Below, one piece after another: positions 16,888-26,951 of a DNA stretch of 64,000 nucleotides (the first letter of the stretch is position 1; the number at the start of each line of letters is the position of its first letter). This DNA comes from Sphingomonadaceae bacterium (GTDB lineage Bacteria > Pseudomonadota > Alphaproteobacteria > Sphingomonadales > Sphingomonadaceae): assembly GCA_021300355.1 (NCBI GenBank), contig JAJTEF010000009.1:1-64000 (forward strand). Reading direction: 5' to 3'. The position numbers were made by a program, and so were the translations under genes. A model generated the notes under the pieces. That model saw nothing but the letters and a program-made list of their open reading frames with translations, made no database searches and was not told where the DNA came from.

Positions 16888-18354
16888 TTAACCAAGTGCC
16901 TTTTTAAGCAAGTCGTTGATGATTTGCGGATTGGCCTTGCCCTGCATCGCCTTCATCGTCTGGCCCACGAAAAAGCCAAACAATTTGTCTTTGCCCGAAC
17001 GATATTCGGTGACCTTATCTTCATTGGCGGCCATGATCTTGGCAATCTCTGCCTCAATTGCGCCTGTATCGTTTGTCTGCTTCAGGCCTTTTTCTTCGAC
17101 AATCGCAGATGCACCCTGCCCCGTCTCAAGCATGATTTCAAAGACCTGCTTGGCGATGCTGCCGCTGATCGTGCCATTGGCGACAAGGCCCAGAAGCTCG
17201 GCCGCTTGCTTTGGATTGACCGGGCTTTCGTCCAAGACCTTGCCCAGCTTGTTCAGCGCACCGAACAATTCGGACATCAACCAGTTCGACGCCTGCTTGG
17301 CATCGACGCCTTCGGCCAACAAATCTTCAAACCAAAACGCCGTTTCGGCTTCTGCCGTCAGAACCGCCGCATTGTATGCGGTAAGGCCCAATGCTTCATA
17401 ACGCGCACGTTTGGCGTCGGGAAGTTCTGGCAAGGACGCAAGGCATTCCTCCAGAAACGCGTCGTCGAGTTCGACTGGCAACAAATCGGGATCGGGGAAA
17501 TAACGATAGTCATGCGCGTCTTCTTTCGACCGCATCGACCGCGTTTCCATCTTGTTCGGGTCGAACAAGCGGGTTTCCTGAACCACTGCGCCGCCGCCTT
17601 CGATCAGATCCACCTGACGCTGCGCTTCATACTCAATCGCCTGCATCATAAAGCGGATGGAGTTGACGTTCTTGGTCTCTGTGCGCGTACCCAGTTCACC
17701 GCCGGGCTTGCGGACAGACACGTTAACGTCAGCGCGCATGGAGCCCTGCTCCATATTACCGTCGCATGATCCGACATAGCGCAGGATAGAGCGGAGTTTC
17801 TTAAGATACGCTCCAGCCTCTTGCGGGCTGCTAATGTCAGGACGCGACACGATTTCCATCAAAGCGACGCCCGAGCGGTTCAAATCGACAAAAGACATTG
17901 TCGGATGCTGATCATGCATCAACTTGCCTGCGTCTTGCTCGACGTGGATGCGCTCGATACCAATTTTCTTGGTCGGGCTATCGGGGTCTTTTTCGTTTAA
18001 CGTAACCTCGATTTCGCCCTCACCCACGATGGGGTGATATAGCTGCGAAATCTGGTAGCCCTGCGGCAAATCGGCATAAAAATAATTCTTGCGGTCAAAG
18101 CGCGACCAGCGGTTGATCTGCGCATTGATCGCCATGCCGGTGCGCACAGCCTGACGCAGACATTCGCGGTTTGGCACAGGCAACATGCCGGGCATCGCTG
18201 CGTCAACAAGGCTCACATGGCTATTGGGTTCGGCGCCAAAACCGGTGGATGAGCCCGAAAAGAGTTTAGACTCGCTGGTGATCTGCGCATGGACTTCAAG
18301 GCCAATCACGACCTCCCACTCGCCGGTGTTTCCCTGGATGCGGTACTCGCTCAT
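16888..18354 (-). CDS. gatB: Aspartyl/glutamyl-tRNA(Asn/Gln) amidotransferase subunit B
   Basis: A 488-aa subunit of GatCAB, which converts misacylated Glu-tRNA(Gln) or Asp-tRNA(Asn) to the amidated forms. The kinase-like N-terminal domain starts with [13 protein letters not shown], and the family signature [20 protein letters not shown] is clear. The C-terminal YqeY-like tail domain ends in [13 protein letters not shown]. The start at 18354 ([10 protein letters not shown]) is one nt after the gatA stop, so translation is likely coupled. The longer ORF upstream is a shadow. Confidence 0.95.
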   Translation of the reverse strand: MSEYRIQGNTGEWEVVIGLEVHAQITSESKLFSGSSTGFGAEPNSHVSLVDAAMPGMLPVPNRECLRQAVRTGMAINAQINRWSRFDRKNYFYADLPQGYQISQLYHPIVGEGEIEVTLNEKDPDSPTKKIGIERIHVEQDAGKLMHDQHPTMSFVDLNRSGVALMEIVSRPDISSPQEAGAYLKKLRSILRYVGSCDGNMEQGSMRADVNVSVRKPGGELGTRTETKNVNSIRFMMQAIEYEAQRQVDLIEGGGAVVQETRLFDPNKMETRSMRSKEDAHDYRYFPDPDLLPVELDDAFLEECLASLPELPDAKRARYEALGLTAYNAAVLTAEAETAFWFEDLLAEGVDAKQASNWLMSELFGALNKLGKVLDESPVNPKQAAELLGLVANGTISGSIAKQVFEIMLETGQGASAIVEEKGLKQTNDTGAIEAEIAKIMAANEDKVTEYRSGKDKLFGFFVGQTMKAMQGKANPQIINDLLKKALG

Positions 18355-18355
18355 A

Positions 18356-19840
18356 TTACCACCACTCTCCGGCTTCCGCCGTAAATCCTGAACGCTGCTC
18401 GATTGCGAGGCCGGCGTTGAGCACAGCCTGTTCGTCAAGCGCCTTACCGATAATCTGCAGCCCCAAAGGCAGGCCTTGCTTGTCGAGGCCACCCGGAACC
18501 GACATCGCGGGCAAGCCAGCCAATGAGGCAGGCACCGCGAACACGTCGTTCAAATACATCGACAATGGGTCTGCATTCTTCTCACCCAAGCCAAAGGCCG
18601 CGCTTGGCGCGGTTGGCGCGAGGATGAGGTCACAGCTTGCCCACGCATTGTCGAAATCGCGTGCGATCAAGGCACGGACCTTTTGCGCCTGCGTGTAATA
18701 TGCGTCGTAGAAGCCAGCGCTGAGCACATAGGTGCCGATCATGATGCGGCGGCGCACTTCTTCGCCGAAACCGGCGGCGCGCGTTGCGGCATACATGTCC
18801 TGCAGGCCAGCGCCTTCCGGCAAGTCGCGCAAACCAAAGCGGACGCCGTCATAGCGCGCAAGGTTCGATGACGCTTCAGCGGGGGCGATGATGTAGTACG
18901 CAGGCAACGCATATTTTGTATGCGGCAGGCTGATGTCGACGATTTCCGCGCCTGCATCCTTCAGCCATGCGATGCCATTATCCCACATCTTGGTAATATC
19001 TTCGTCGATACCATCAAGGCGATATTCGCGGGGGATGCCGATGCGCTTGCCCTTCAGATCGCTGTTCAGGCCTGCTTCCCATGCGGGCACAGGCAAATCG
19101 AGCGAGGTCGAATCCTTCGGATCAAAGCCTGCCATGGCTTCCAACATGATCGCGCAATCGCGCACGTCGCGTGCCATTGGGCCAGCTTGGTCAAGCGAAC
19201 TGGCAAACGCCACAACGCCCCAACGCGAGCAGCGGCCATAGGTTGGCTTGATACCGCTAATGCCGACAAATGCCGCTGGTTGGCGGATCGAGCCGCCGGT
19301 GTCGGTACCCGTCGCAGCGGGGCACAACCGCGCCGCGATGGCAGAGGACGAACCGCCCGATGAACCACCCGGCGCAAGTGCGGCGTTGCCACCGTCATTG
19401 CGACGCCACGGCGAAATGACATTGCCGAAATAGCTGGTTTCGTTCGACGAACCCATGGCGAACTGGTCAAGGTTGAGCTTGCCCAGCATCCCTGCCCCAG
19501 CCTTCCAAAGATTGGCAGATACCGTCGACTCATAAGTCGGCACGAAGCCTTCCAACATATGGCTTGCGGCGGTCGTCTGCACGCCTTCGGTGCAGAACAA
19601 ATCCTTCATGCCAATCGGCACGCCTGCCATTTTGCCAAGCGGCTTGCCCGCCGCGCGGTCGGCATCAACCGCTTGCGCAGCCGCAACGGCCATTTCAGGC
19701 GTTTCCACGACAAAGGCGTTCAGCGCCTTTGCCGCAGCAACGCGCGTGTTCAGCGCTTCAGCAACCTCAACGGCTTTGAATTCGCCGCTGGCGACGCCAT
19801 CACGAATGGCAGCTACGCGCAGTCTCGAAAAATCAGTCAT
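18356..19840 (-). CDS. gatA: Aspartyl/glutamyl-tRNA amidotransferase subunit A
   Basis: A 494-aa amidase-signature enzyme that releases ammonia from glutamine for GatB. The catalytic triad positions are visible: Lys in [11 protein letters not shown], the cis-Ser in the glycine-serine loop [10 protein letters not shown], and the nucleophile Ser in [12 protein letters not shown]. Its length and start are typical. It overlaps gatC by one nt (TAATG) and sits 1 nt before gatB, which gives the common gatC-gatA-gatB order. Confidence 0.95.
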   Translation of the reverse strand: MTDFSRLRVAAIRDGVASGEFKAVEVAEALNTRVAAAKALNAFVVETPEMAVAAAQAVDADRAAGKPLGKMAGVPIGMKDLFCTEGVQTTAASHMLEGFVPTYESTVSANLWKAGAGMLGKLNLDQFAMGSSNETSYFGNVISPWRRNDGGNAALAPGGSSGGSSSAIAARLCPAATGTDTGGSIRQPAAFVGISGIKPTYGRCSRWGVVAFASSLDQAGPMARDVRDCAIMLEAMAGFDPKDSTSLDLPVPAWEAGLNSDLKGKRIGIPREYRLDGIDEDITKMWDNGIAWLKDAGAEIVDISLPHTKYALPAYYIIAPAEASSNLARYDGVRFGLRDLPEGAGLQDMYAATRAAGFGEEVRRRIMIGTYVLSAGFYDAYYTQAQKVRALIARDFDNAWASCDLILAPTAPSAAFGLGEKNADPLSMYLNDVFAVPASLAGLPAMSVPGGLDKQGLPLGLQIIGKALDEQAVLNAGLAIEQRSGFTAEAGEWW

Positions 19841-20127
19841 TATTCAATCACCTTGGGCACGCCAAAGAAGCTGCCTTCCTTCGCTGGCGCATTGGCAAGC
19901 ACCTTGTCGCGGACATCGCCATCGGTGACGACGTCGTCGCGCAGGCGCAGCTTATTGGAGATGACAGCCGTCATCGGCTCAACGCCAGTGACGTCGACCT
20001 CGCCCAATTGCTCCACCCAGGCAAGAATGCCATTGAGTTCGCCGACCATCTTGTCAGCCTCTGCATCGCTAATCGCGATGCGCGAAAGCCGTGCAATTTT
20101 GTTCACGGTATCTTTATCTACAGACAT
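19840..20127 (-). CDS. gatC: Aspartyl/glutamyl-tRNA amidotransferase subunit C
   Basis: A 95-aa subunit that wraps around GatA and stabilises the GatCAB complex. It has the family pattern [20 protein letters not shown] and the C-terminal [13 protein letters not shown]...ANAPA. The start at 20127 ([10 protein letters not shown]) is preferred to the longer ORF. It is first in the gatCAB operon, and GCTAGC some 10 nt upstream may be part of its promoter. Confidence 0.92.
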   Translation of the reverse strand: MSVDKDTVNKIARLSRIAISDAEADKMVGELNGILAWVEQLGEVDVTGVEPMTAVISNKLRLRDDVVTDGDVRDKVLANAPAKEGSFFGVPKVIE

Positions 20128-20254
20128 AAGCCAGCCGCTAGCATTGCGCCTGCCCCGCTTCAACGGAAAAGCTTAATCTTTCAGGCTGTATTCAATTTTC
20201 CGATGCTATTTTCGTCCAATCGGCTAAATCGCTTCAAAATTTCAGGACATAAAC

Positions 20255-21364
20255 TTGGCTCGCAAATTCATTTATATCGTCGCAGCGCTCATCGTCCTCG
20301 TCATTGCGGGCGGTTTCGTTATCCGCATTTACGAGGCCGAGCTTACCGAACTGGCATTCGTGCCAACGGCAAAGTTCGAAAAGCAGGCGGCGTTTGAACC
20401 GAACAAATATGCCAGCAACGATATGTGGTTTGCGCGGCCCGGTAAGGCGGAAAATCCAGCCGACTGGTTGCCTGTGGGCGCGGCTAAGCCAGAAGTTCGC
20501 GGATCAGCGGCAATATTTTTCGTTCACCCGACATCCTATATCGGCAGGGACCATTGGAATGCCCCGCTGGACGACTCAGAATCGCAGGATCGCGCCAAGT
20601 TGTTCCTGCGCGGCTTGGCCTCGCCATTTGCCAGCACCGGCGAAATGTGGGCGCCCCGCTATCGTCAGGCCGCCATTGGCTCGTTCCTAACCACCAAACC
20701 CGAGGGTCAACTGGCGTTGGACGCCGCGTATCAAGACGTTCTTTTGGCGTTCGATGAATTTGTAGCCAAAGTGCAAAAAGACCGGCCGATTATATTGGCT
20801 GGCCATAGCCAAGGCGCGCTGCACCTTACACATCTGTTGAAGGATCGCGTTGCAGGCAAACCAATCGCCAACCGAATCGTCGCCGCTTATGTTGTTGGCT
20901 GGCCAATTTCCGTGGACAATGATGTCGCTGCGATGGGGCTGCCCGCATGTTCGGGTCCGGATCAAACGGGATGCATCATGGCGTGGCAGAGCTTTGCCGA
21001 ACCGGCAGAATATGACCGCATATCAAAAGTCTACGACGCAACGACAGGTTTCAACCGGGAAACCCGCAAAGGCACTGCGATGTTGTGCACCAATCCTTTG
21101 AACGGTGGCGCAGCAGCTGCGGCAGACATGAAAGCCAATTTGGGCACGTTAAAACCAGATGCGTCGATGGAAGCCGGCGAGCTGGTTGTCGGTGCCGTAC
21201 CCGCACGATGCGACGCAAAGGGCTTTCTTTTGATCGGTGACCCGCCCGAAGTTGGTCCATATGTCCTGCCCGGCAACAATTACCATGTGTATGATTTCCC
21301 GCTGTTTTGGGCGAATGTGCGGGCGGATGCCACGTTGCGACTGTGGAAGTTTCTTCAGAAATGA
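20255..21364 (+). CDS. DUF3089 domain protein, predicted alpha/beta hydrolase
   Basis: A 369-aa protein. It starts with TTG at 20255, preceded by AGGA with 7-nt spacing. One N-terminal membrane helix ([18 protein letters not shown]) anchors it, so the bulk is periplasmic or membrane-bound. The body matches DUF3089 ([17 protein letters not shown] near residue 85). The nucleophile elbow GHSQG around residue 188 is typical of alpha/beta hydrolases. The substrate is unknown. Its TGA overlaps the ruvX ATG (ATGA). Confidence 0.82.
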   Translation: MARKFIYIVAALIVLVIAGGFVIRIYEAELTELAFVPTAKFEKQAAFEPNKYASNDMWFARPGKAENPADWLPVGAAKPEVRGSAAIFFVHPTSYIGRDHWNAPLDDSESQDRAKLFLRGLASPFASTGEMWAPRYRQAAIGSFLTTKPEGQLALDAAYQDVLLAFDEFVAKVQKDRPIILAGHSQGALHLTHLLKDRVAGKPIANRIVAAYVVGWPISVDNDVAAMGLPACSGPDQTGCIMAWQSFAEPAEYDRISKVYDATTGFNRETRKGTAMLCTNPLNGGAAAAADMKANLGTLKPDASMEAGELVVGAVPARCDAKGFLLIGDPPEVGPYVLPGNNYHVYDFPLFWANVRADATLRLWKFLQK

Positions 21365-21822
21365 TTTTTGATGCCGTCGCCGATTTTCTGGAACAGCTGC
21401 CCGAAGGCGGCGTGTTGATAGGGCTGGATATCGGCACCAAAACGATTGGCACGGCGTTTTGCGACGCGGGCTGGGCATTCGCATCGCCCGCCGACCTGAT
21501 CCGCAGGAGCAAGTTTTCCAAAGACAAGGCGTTACTCAGCGCCGCGATTGCGACCCGCCCCACGCGCGGTATCGTCATTGGCTTGCCGCTCAACATGGAT
21601 GGCAGTGAAAGCCCCCGAAGCCAATCAAGCCGGGCTTTTGCGCGCAACATCGCTGATCTTGGCCTGCCGATTTTGTTGCGCGACGAACGTTGGTCGACCC
21701 AAGCGGTTGAGCGCGACATGATTGCCGCCGACATGAGCCGCGCAAAACGGGCCGAAAAAATCGACAGCGGCGCAGCGGCATTCATCCTACAAGGCGCAAT
21801 AGATGCGCTGACCATTGGGTGA
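21361..21822 (+). CDS. ruvX: Putative pre-16S rRNA nuclease (YqgF/RuvX)
   Basis: A 153-aa RNase H-fold protein thought to process the 16S rRNA 5' end. The first acidic motif is [13 protein letters not shown], the middle motif is [12 protein letters not shown], and the C-terminal acidic residues are in RDERWSTQ and [11 protein letters not shown]. The start at 21361 is set by the ATGA overlap with the DUF3089 gene. Confidence 0.9.
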   Translation: MIFDAVADFLEQLPEGGVLIGLDIGTKTIGTAFCDAGWAFASPADLIRRSKFSKDKALLSAAIATRPTRGIVIGLPLNMDGSESPRSQSSRAFARNIADLGLPILLRDERWSTQAVERDMIAADMSRAKRAEKIDSGAAAFILQGAIDALTIG

Positions 21823-21898
21823 CGGTTTTTGCCCGGCCAAGACATAGCCGACAAAATGATTGAGTATTGCCCCCCTTCCCTTTAAGAGCACCGCTTTA

Positions 21899-22894
21899 AT
21901 GACATGGACACAGCCTTTTGCAGCCGACAGCTTTCCAAGCGGGTCGGGCGCTTTTCCGCACAAGCATTTGCTTGGTATCGCTGGACTTCAGAAATGGGAA
22001 ATTCTCTACATCCTGAAAGAGGCTGAGCAATGGGTGGCCTTGAACCGCTCCGGCCCTGCAAAGCATGATGGCCGATTGTCCGGCCTTACGATTATCAATG
22101 CCTTTTTTGAAAATTCGACACGCACATTGCTGTCGTTCGAAATTGCCGGAAAACGGCTTGGCGCAGATGTCGTGAATATGCACGCGGCGCAATCGAGCGT
22201 CAAAAAAGGCGAAACGCTCATCGACACGGCAATGACGTTAAACGCTATGCGCGCCGATGCCATTGTCATCCGCCACGGCAGTTCCGGCGCGGTGCAGCTG
22301 ATTTCAAGCAAAGTCGATTGCCCTGTCATCAATGCAGGCGACGGAAGCCACGAACATCCCACGCAGGCGCTGCTCGATTCGCTGACCATCATGCGCCGCA
22401 AAGGACGGGTTGAGGGCCAAACCGTCGTCATCTGCGGCGATGTGCTGCACAGCCGCGTTGCGCGTTCAAACCTGTTTTGCCTCAAAACATTGGGCGCTGA
22501 AGTCCGCGTCGTTGCGCCACCTGCATTGATGCCGAGCGGTATCGAGGCCTTTGGTGCGCAGACATTTACCAATTTTGATGGGGCATTGGATGGCGCGGAT
22601 GTCGTCATGATGCTGCGGCTTCAGAATGAACGTATGCAGGGGGATTTCATCCCCTCGCCCCGCGAATATTTCCACCTATATGGCCTTGATGAACGCCGCC
22701 TAGCGTTGGCAAAGCCCGATGCGCTCGTCATGCACCCGGGTCCAATGAATCGCGGCGTAGAGATTGCAAGCAATGTCGCCGACCATGTTGAACGTTCCGC
22801 CATTACCGAACAGGTTGAAATGGGTGTCGCCGTTCGCATGGCGTGCCTCGATATACTCACCCGAAAAGCACGCGGTCAGGAGGGTTGGTCATGA
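21899..22894 (+). CDS. pyrB: Aspartate carbamoyltransferase catalytic subunit
   Basis: A 331-aa enzyme that joins carbamoyl phosphate and aspartate in pyrimidine synthesis. The carbamoyl-phosphate motif is [14 protein letters not shown], the 80s-type loop is [12 protein letters not shown], and [10 protein letters not shown] and [12 protein letters not shown] complete the signature. I prefer ATG at 21899; a TTG at 21860 would add 13 residues. The stop overlaps the next gene's start (ATGA), the same arrangement as pyrB-pyrC' in pseudomonads. Confidence 0.92.
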   Translation: MTWTQPFAADSFPSGSGAFPHKHLLGIAGLQKWEILYILKEAEQWVALNRSGPAKHDGRLSGLTIINAFFENSTRTLLSFEIAGKRLGADVVNMHAAQSSVKKGETLIDTAMTLNAMRADAIVIRHGSSGAVQLISSKVDCPVINAGDGSHEHPTQALLDSLTIMRRKGRVEGQTVVICGDVLHSRVARSNLFCLKTLGAEVRVVAPPALMPSGIEAFGAQTFTNFDGALDGADVVMMLRLQNERMQGDFIPSPREYFHLYGLDERRLALAKPDALVMHPGPMNRGVEIASNVADHVERSAITEQVEMGVAVRMACLDILTRKARGQEGWS

Positions 22895-24108
22895 CTGGAA
22901 TCAGCATCCTGAACGGCCACGCCATTTTGCCCGGCGCAGACAAGGCCGAGCCACTGAATGTGCATATCGAAAATGGCAAAATTGCCTCGGTTGGGAACGC
23001 TGCCCCGATAGCGAACCAGCTTGACGCCAGCGACCTCATCATCGCGCCGGGCATCATTGATCTGGGCGTGTTTAAGACCGACAAGCCCGCTTTCCGCTTT
23101 GGCGGCATCACGCGCGCCGCATTGATGCCTGACCAGTCGCCTGTGCACGACGACCCCGCAACGGTCCGCTTTGCCGCGCTCAAGGGAAAACCCGATCTGT
23201 GGGTGCACCCGCTCGCTGCGGCAACACAGGGCCTGAACGGGCTGCAGATGGCCGAAATCGCACTAATGAAAGAAGCAGGCGCAGTTGGCGTTGCCACAGG
23301 ACGCAAATGGATTGCCGATAGCGGCATATTGCTGCGCATCATGCGCTACTGCCATGCACTCGACCTGCCCGTCTTTGTACATAGCGAAGATGCAGGCCTA
23401 TCGGGCAACGCGGTTGCAACGGCCGGGGAAACCGCCACCTTGCTGGGCCTATCAAGCGCATCCCCCATCACCGAAGCACTTGCCGTCGCCCGCGACCTAT
23501 TACTTGCAGAAGAAAGCGGCGCCCATGTGCATTTCCGCCAAGTGACGACCGAGCGCGGGCTGGACCTTATTCGCGCAGCGAAGGCAAAGGGCTTACGCAT
23601 CACATGCGGCATTACGCCAGGGCATTTATTCCTATCCGACAATGCCGTTTCTGATTTCCGGACCTTCGCCCATCTGTCGCCGCCATTGCGTTCGGAAAGC
23701 GATCGACTGGCCTGTATCGCAGCCATTGCCGATGGTACGATTGACGTGATTGCATCGGGGCACGACCCACGCGGACCAGAGGACAAGCGCCTGCCTTATT
23801 CCGAAAGCGCGCCCGGCATGGCGGGGGCGGAAACGCTTCTCGCGCTGTCGCTCAACCTCGTGCGGGACAATGTGATTTCGACGGGCCGGTTGTTCGAACT
23901 GCTGGCATCAAATCCTGGGAAGATCTTGGGCCTGAATGCAGGTCACATAGCAGAAGGGTATGAAGCGGACCTCATCCTCGTCGACCCGGATGCGCCGTGG
24001 CAGGTCGATGGCGACCGCATGGCCGCACTTGCGGGCAATACGCCATTTGACCGGCTGCCGGTGCAGGGCCGCGTGCGCCATATGCTAAAGGGCGGCAAGG
24101 TCATTTAA
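22891..24108 (+). CDS. pyrC: Dihydroorotase homologue, probably non-catalytic (PyrC'/PyrX type)
   Basis: A 405-aa amidohydrolase-fold protein. The N-terminal signature is APGIIDLGV, where true dihydroorotases have D-x-H-x-H, so two metal-binding histidines are missing. The lysine and histidine region is altered too, although FVHSEDAG and ASGHDPRG remain. In Pseudomonas such pseudo-dihydroorotases (PyrC') have no activity and are required to assemble the PyrB dodecamer. The ATGA overlap with pyrB fits that role. A functional PyrC must be encoded elsewhere. Gene naming is by homology only. Confidence 0.85.
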   Translation: MTGISILNGHAILPGADKAEPLNVHIENGKIASVGNAAPIANQLDASDLIIAPGIIDLGVFKTDKPAFRFGGITRAALMPDQSPVHDDPATVRFAALKGKPDLWVHPLAAATQGLNGLQMAEIALMKEAGAVGVATGRKWIADSGILLRIMRYCHALDLPVFVHSEDAGLSGNAVATAGETATLLGLSSASPITEALAVARDLLLAEESGAHVHFRQVTTERGLDLIRAAKAKGLRITCGITPGHLFLSDNAVSDFRTFAHLSPPLRSESDRLACIAAIADGTIDVIASGHDPRGPEDKRLPYSESAPGMAGAETLLALSLNLVRDNVISTGRLFELLASNPGKILGLNAGHIAEGYEADLILVDPDAPWQVDGDRMAALAGNTPFDRLPVQGRVRHMLKGGKVI

Positions 24109-24172
24109 ACCCGCCGCCCAATAACGTTTCACAGATATCAATTTACCGTGCGGCGATCTTTCGCCGTGCGAC

Positions 24173-24532
24173 TCAGACTGGCTCCAATCCATCCTTATTT
24201 ATGCTGCGATAAAAGCAGCTGCGCGCGCCCGTGTGGCAGGTCGGGCCTTGCGGCTTTGCGATAATCCAAATGGCGTCCTGATCACAGTCAATGCGCATAT
24301 CGACGATGTGCAGGACATTGCCGCTGCTTTCGCCCTTTTGCCAAAGCCGCTGACGGCTGCGCGAATAAAACACCGCGGTGCGGCTCTCTATGCTTTTGGC
24401 GAGTGCCTCCGCGTTCATATGCGCCACCATCAATACGGCGCCATCCGCCGCATCCGTGACGACTGCAGTCAACAATCCGTTGGCGTCAAATTTGGGTGTG
24501 AGGGCAAGCCCTGTCTCAATCTCGTCGGTCAT
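24173..24532 (-). CDS. hisI: Phosphoribosyl-AMP cyclohydrolase
   Basis: A 119-aa enzyme of the third step of histidine synthesis. Motifs: [25 protein letters not shown] and CDQDAIWI, followed by the zinc cysteines in [13 protein letters not shown]. The fused HisE domain is absent, as is usual in alphaproteobacteria. ATG at 24532 is preferred to the TTG at 24538. It is convergent with the pyrB operon and divergent from purF. Confidence 0.92.
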   Translation of the reverse strand: MTDEIETGLALTPKFDANGLLTAVVTDAADGAVLMVAHMNAEALAKSIESRTAVFYSRSRQRLWQKGESSGNVLHIVDMRIDCDQDAIWIIAKPQGPTCHTGARSCFYRSINKDGLEPV

Positions 24533-24660
24533 TCCCAAGGCCTAACGCAAGGGCAAGTGGCCCGCCAACATTTTCTTTGTTACATTGCTACGACAAGGGG
24601 GAGACAATCGATGACGCGTTGCCTATACGCCGGCCAGCGACGAGCAGCGGGATTCGAATT

Positions 24661-26118
24661 ATGCTGACCACCGACCCATTTGATGACGACAAACTTCGCG
24701 AGGAGTGCGGGATTTTTGGTGTCTATGACGCCGAAGGTGCTTCAGCGATGGTTGCGCTTGGCCTACATGCGCTTCAGCATCGTGGCCAGGAAGCCGCCGG
24801 CATCACCAGTTACGACGACCATGAATTTCACACGCACCGTGCCATGGGCCATGTTGCAGGCAATTTTGACCGCGATGAAATTATCAACGGCCTTGCCGGA
24901 AGCAGCGCCATTGGCCATGTCCGCTATTCAACGACGGGCGAAACATCGCTGCGTAATGTCCAGCCCCTATATGCTGACCTTGCCACCGGCGGATTTGCGG
25001 TCGCGCATAACGGCAATATTTCAAACGCGGTTGCATTGCGCCGTGACCTTGTCCGTCGCGGATCAATATTTCAGTCATCATCGGACACTGAAGTCATCAT
25101 TCATTTGGTGGCTACGTCGGGTTACCGCACGTTGCTGGACCGCCTGATTGATGCGCTGAAGCGTGTAGAAGGCGCCTATTCGCTTATCTGCCTGACCACA
25201 GAGGGCATGATCGCTTGCCGCGATCCGTTGGGTATTCGTCCATTGGTCATGGGTAAGCTTGGCGATACGATAATCTTTGCATCGGAAACCGTCGCGCTCG
25301 ATATTGTTGGCGCAGAATTCATCCGTTCGGTTGAACCGGGCGAATTGGTTGTGGTGCATGGCAGCGAAATTCATTCGCACAAGCCCTTCATCCCCGTTTC
25401 GCAACGCCCCTGCATTTTCGAGCATGTGTATTTCTCACGGCCCGATTCCATTGTTGAAGGGATCAGCGTCTATTCGGTCCGCAAGGCTATTGGCGCGGAA
25501 CTCGCGCGCGAAAATGGCGTCGATGTTGATTATGTCATTCCCGTGCCCGACAGCGGCACCCCTGCAGCCATTGGCTATGCCGAGGCGGCAAAGATCCCGT
25601 TTGAGCTGGGTATTATCCGGTCACATTATGTTGGCCGTACCTTCATTCAGCCGGGCGATGGCGTTCGCCACTTGGGCGTAAAGCTGAAGCATAATGCAAA
25701 CCGCAATCTGGTTGCGGGCAAAAAGATCGTTCTTATCGATGACTCGATCGTGCGTGGCACGACCTCGCTCAAGATCGTTCAGATGATGCGCGAAGCGGGC
25801 GCGGCCGAAGTGCATATGCGTATTGCAAGCCCGCCAACCATGAACAGCTGCTTTTATGGCGTCGACACGCCGGAACGCTCCAAATTGCTGGCAAGCCGTA
25901 TGGACGTAGAAGAAATGCGGCAGTTTATTCAAGCCGACAGCCTTGCGTTTCTCTCCATCGATGGGCTGTACCGCGCGTTGGGCGAAGATTCGCGCAACAA
26001 AAACCAACCGCAATATTGCGATGCGTGTTTTACCGGCGACTATCCCACCACCCTCACCGACCATGATGAGCATGAATCGGGTGACCTCATGATGCTGGGT
26101 GAACGGAAGTCTGCGTAA
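24661..26118 (+). CDS. purF: Amidophosphoribosyltransferase
   Basis: A 485-aa enzyme of the first committed step of purine synthesis, transferring glutamine amide nitrogen to PRPP. The N-terminal nucleophile Cys is in REECGIFGVYD (about residue 14), meaning a short propeptide is removed. The glutaminase domain carries LQHRGQEAAGI and RYSTTGE. The PRPP-binding loop is VLIDDSIVRGTTS. The start at 24661 gives the family-typical N-terminus. It is followed by an SDR gene after 3 nt. Confidence 0.95.
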   Translation: MLTTDPFDDDKLREECGIFGVYDAEGASAMVALGLHALQHRGQEAAGITSYDDHEFHTHRAMGHVAGNFDRDEIINGLAGSSAIGHVRYSTTGETSLRNVQPLYADLATGGFAVAHNGNISNAVALRRDLVRRGSIFQSSSDTEVIIHLVATSGYRTLLDRLIDALKRVEGAYSLICLTTEGMIACRDPLGIRPLVMGKLGDTIIFASETVALDIVGAEFIRSVEPGELVVVHGSEIHSHKPFIPVSQRPCIFEHVYFSRPDSIVEGISVYSVRKAIGAELARENGVDVDYVIPVPDSGTPAAIGYAEAAKIPFELGIIRSHYVGRTFIQPGDGVRHLGVKLKHNANRNLVAGKKIVLIDDSIVRGTTSLKIVQMMREAGAAEVHMRIASPPTMNSCFYGVDTPERSKLLASRMDVEEMRQFIQADSLAFLSIDGLYRALGEDSRNKNQPQYCDACFTGDYPTTLTDHDEHESGDLMMLGERKSA

Positions 26119-26121
26119 ATC

Positions 26122-26832
26122 ATGACGAAGCTATTTGAAGGCAAAGTGGCGCTGGTTACGGGCGCAAGCCGCGGGATTGGTGCGGCAACGGCGAAAGCAC
26201 TCGCGGCGCAAGGTGCACATGTCATCATCACAGCGCGCACTTCGAAAGACCTAGAAGCCGTTGAAGACGCGATATTCAACGCAGGTGGCAGTGCGACGAT
26301 TGCGCCTTTGGACTTCACCGACGGCGACAGCATTGCACGGCTCGCCACAGCAGTGACCGAACGTTGGGGTCAGCTCGACGTCTTGGTATTGAATGCCGCG
26401 ATGCTCGGCACACTCGCGCCCGTTCCAGCAATTGATGGCGCAGAATTCGCGCGTTTATTCACCCTAAACGTAACTGCGCAGCAGGTGCTGATTGCGTCAT
26501 TCGATGCGTTGTTGCGCAAATCAGATGCGGGTCGCCTCGTCGCGCTGACATCCTCGGTCGGTGCAACACCGCGCGCATTTTGGGGCGCCTATGGCGCATC
26601 AAAGGCGGCGCTCGAAACGCTCGTCGCCAGCTATGGCGAGGAAGTGAAGAACCTGTCCGCTGTGCGCACGGCCATTGTGGATCCGGGCCGTACACGCACC
26701 CAAATGCGCGCAAAGGCCTATCCAGGCGAAGACCCGGCGACGGTGAAGGAACCATCTGTCGTTGCGGATGCGATCGTCGCGATGCTGACGACCGAGTTTG
26801 AGACCGGGCACAGACTAGTCGTCGAGAGCTAG
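26122..26832 (+). CDS. Short-chain dehydrogenase/reductase
   Basis: A 236-aa NAD(P)-binding oxidoreductase. It has the glycine motif TGASRGIGAAT, the NAA-type motif LVLNAAM and the catalytic AYGASKAAL (Tyr-x3-Lys) with an upstream Ser in ALTSSVG. The substrate is unknown. It starts 4 nt after the purF stop, so the two are probably transcribed together. A REP-like hairpin pair follows the stop. Confidence 0.85.
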   Translation: MTKLFEGKVALVTGASRGIGAATAKALAAQGAHVIITARTSKDLEAVEDAIFNAGGSATIAPLDFTDGDSIARLATAVTERWGQLDVLVLNAAMLGTLAPVPAIDGAEFARLFTLNVTAQQVLIASFDALLRKSDAGRLVALTSSVGATPRAFWGAYGASKAALETLVASYGEEVKNLSAVRTAIVDPGRTRTQMRAKAYPGEDPATVKEPSVVADAIVAMLTTEFETGHRLVVES

Positions 26833-26841
26833 AAATATTGC

Positions 26842-26920
26842 CGTCACCCTGAACTTGTTTCAGGGTCTTAATCAAAACAACCTTGAAAAAGTAAGATCCT
26901 GAAACAAGTTCAGGATGACG
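26842..26920. repeat. REP-like inverted hairpin pair
   Basis: Two inverted ~29-bp arms, CGTCACCCTGAACTTGTTTC... and its complement, face each other 21 nt apart. Each arm folds on its own (CCCTGAA/TTCAGGG and TCCTGAA/TTCAGGA). The two differences between arms keep base pairing. This resembles REP/BIME elements common in sphingomonads. It lies between convergent genes. Confidence 0.7.
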
Positions 26921-26951
26921 ATATTGCTTGGATAACGGGCATCTTTTTGGT

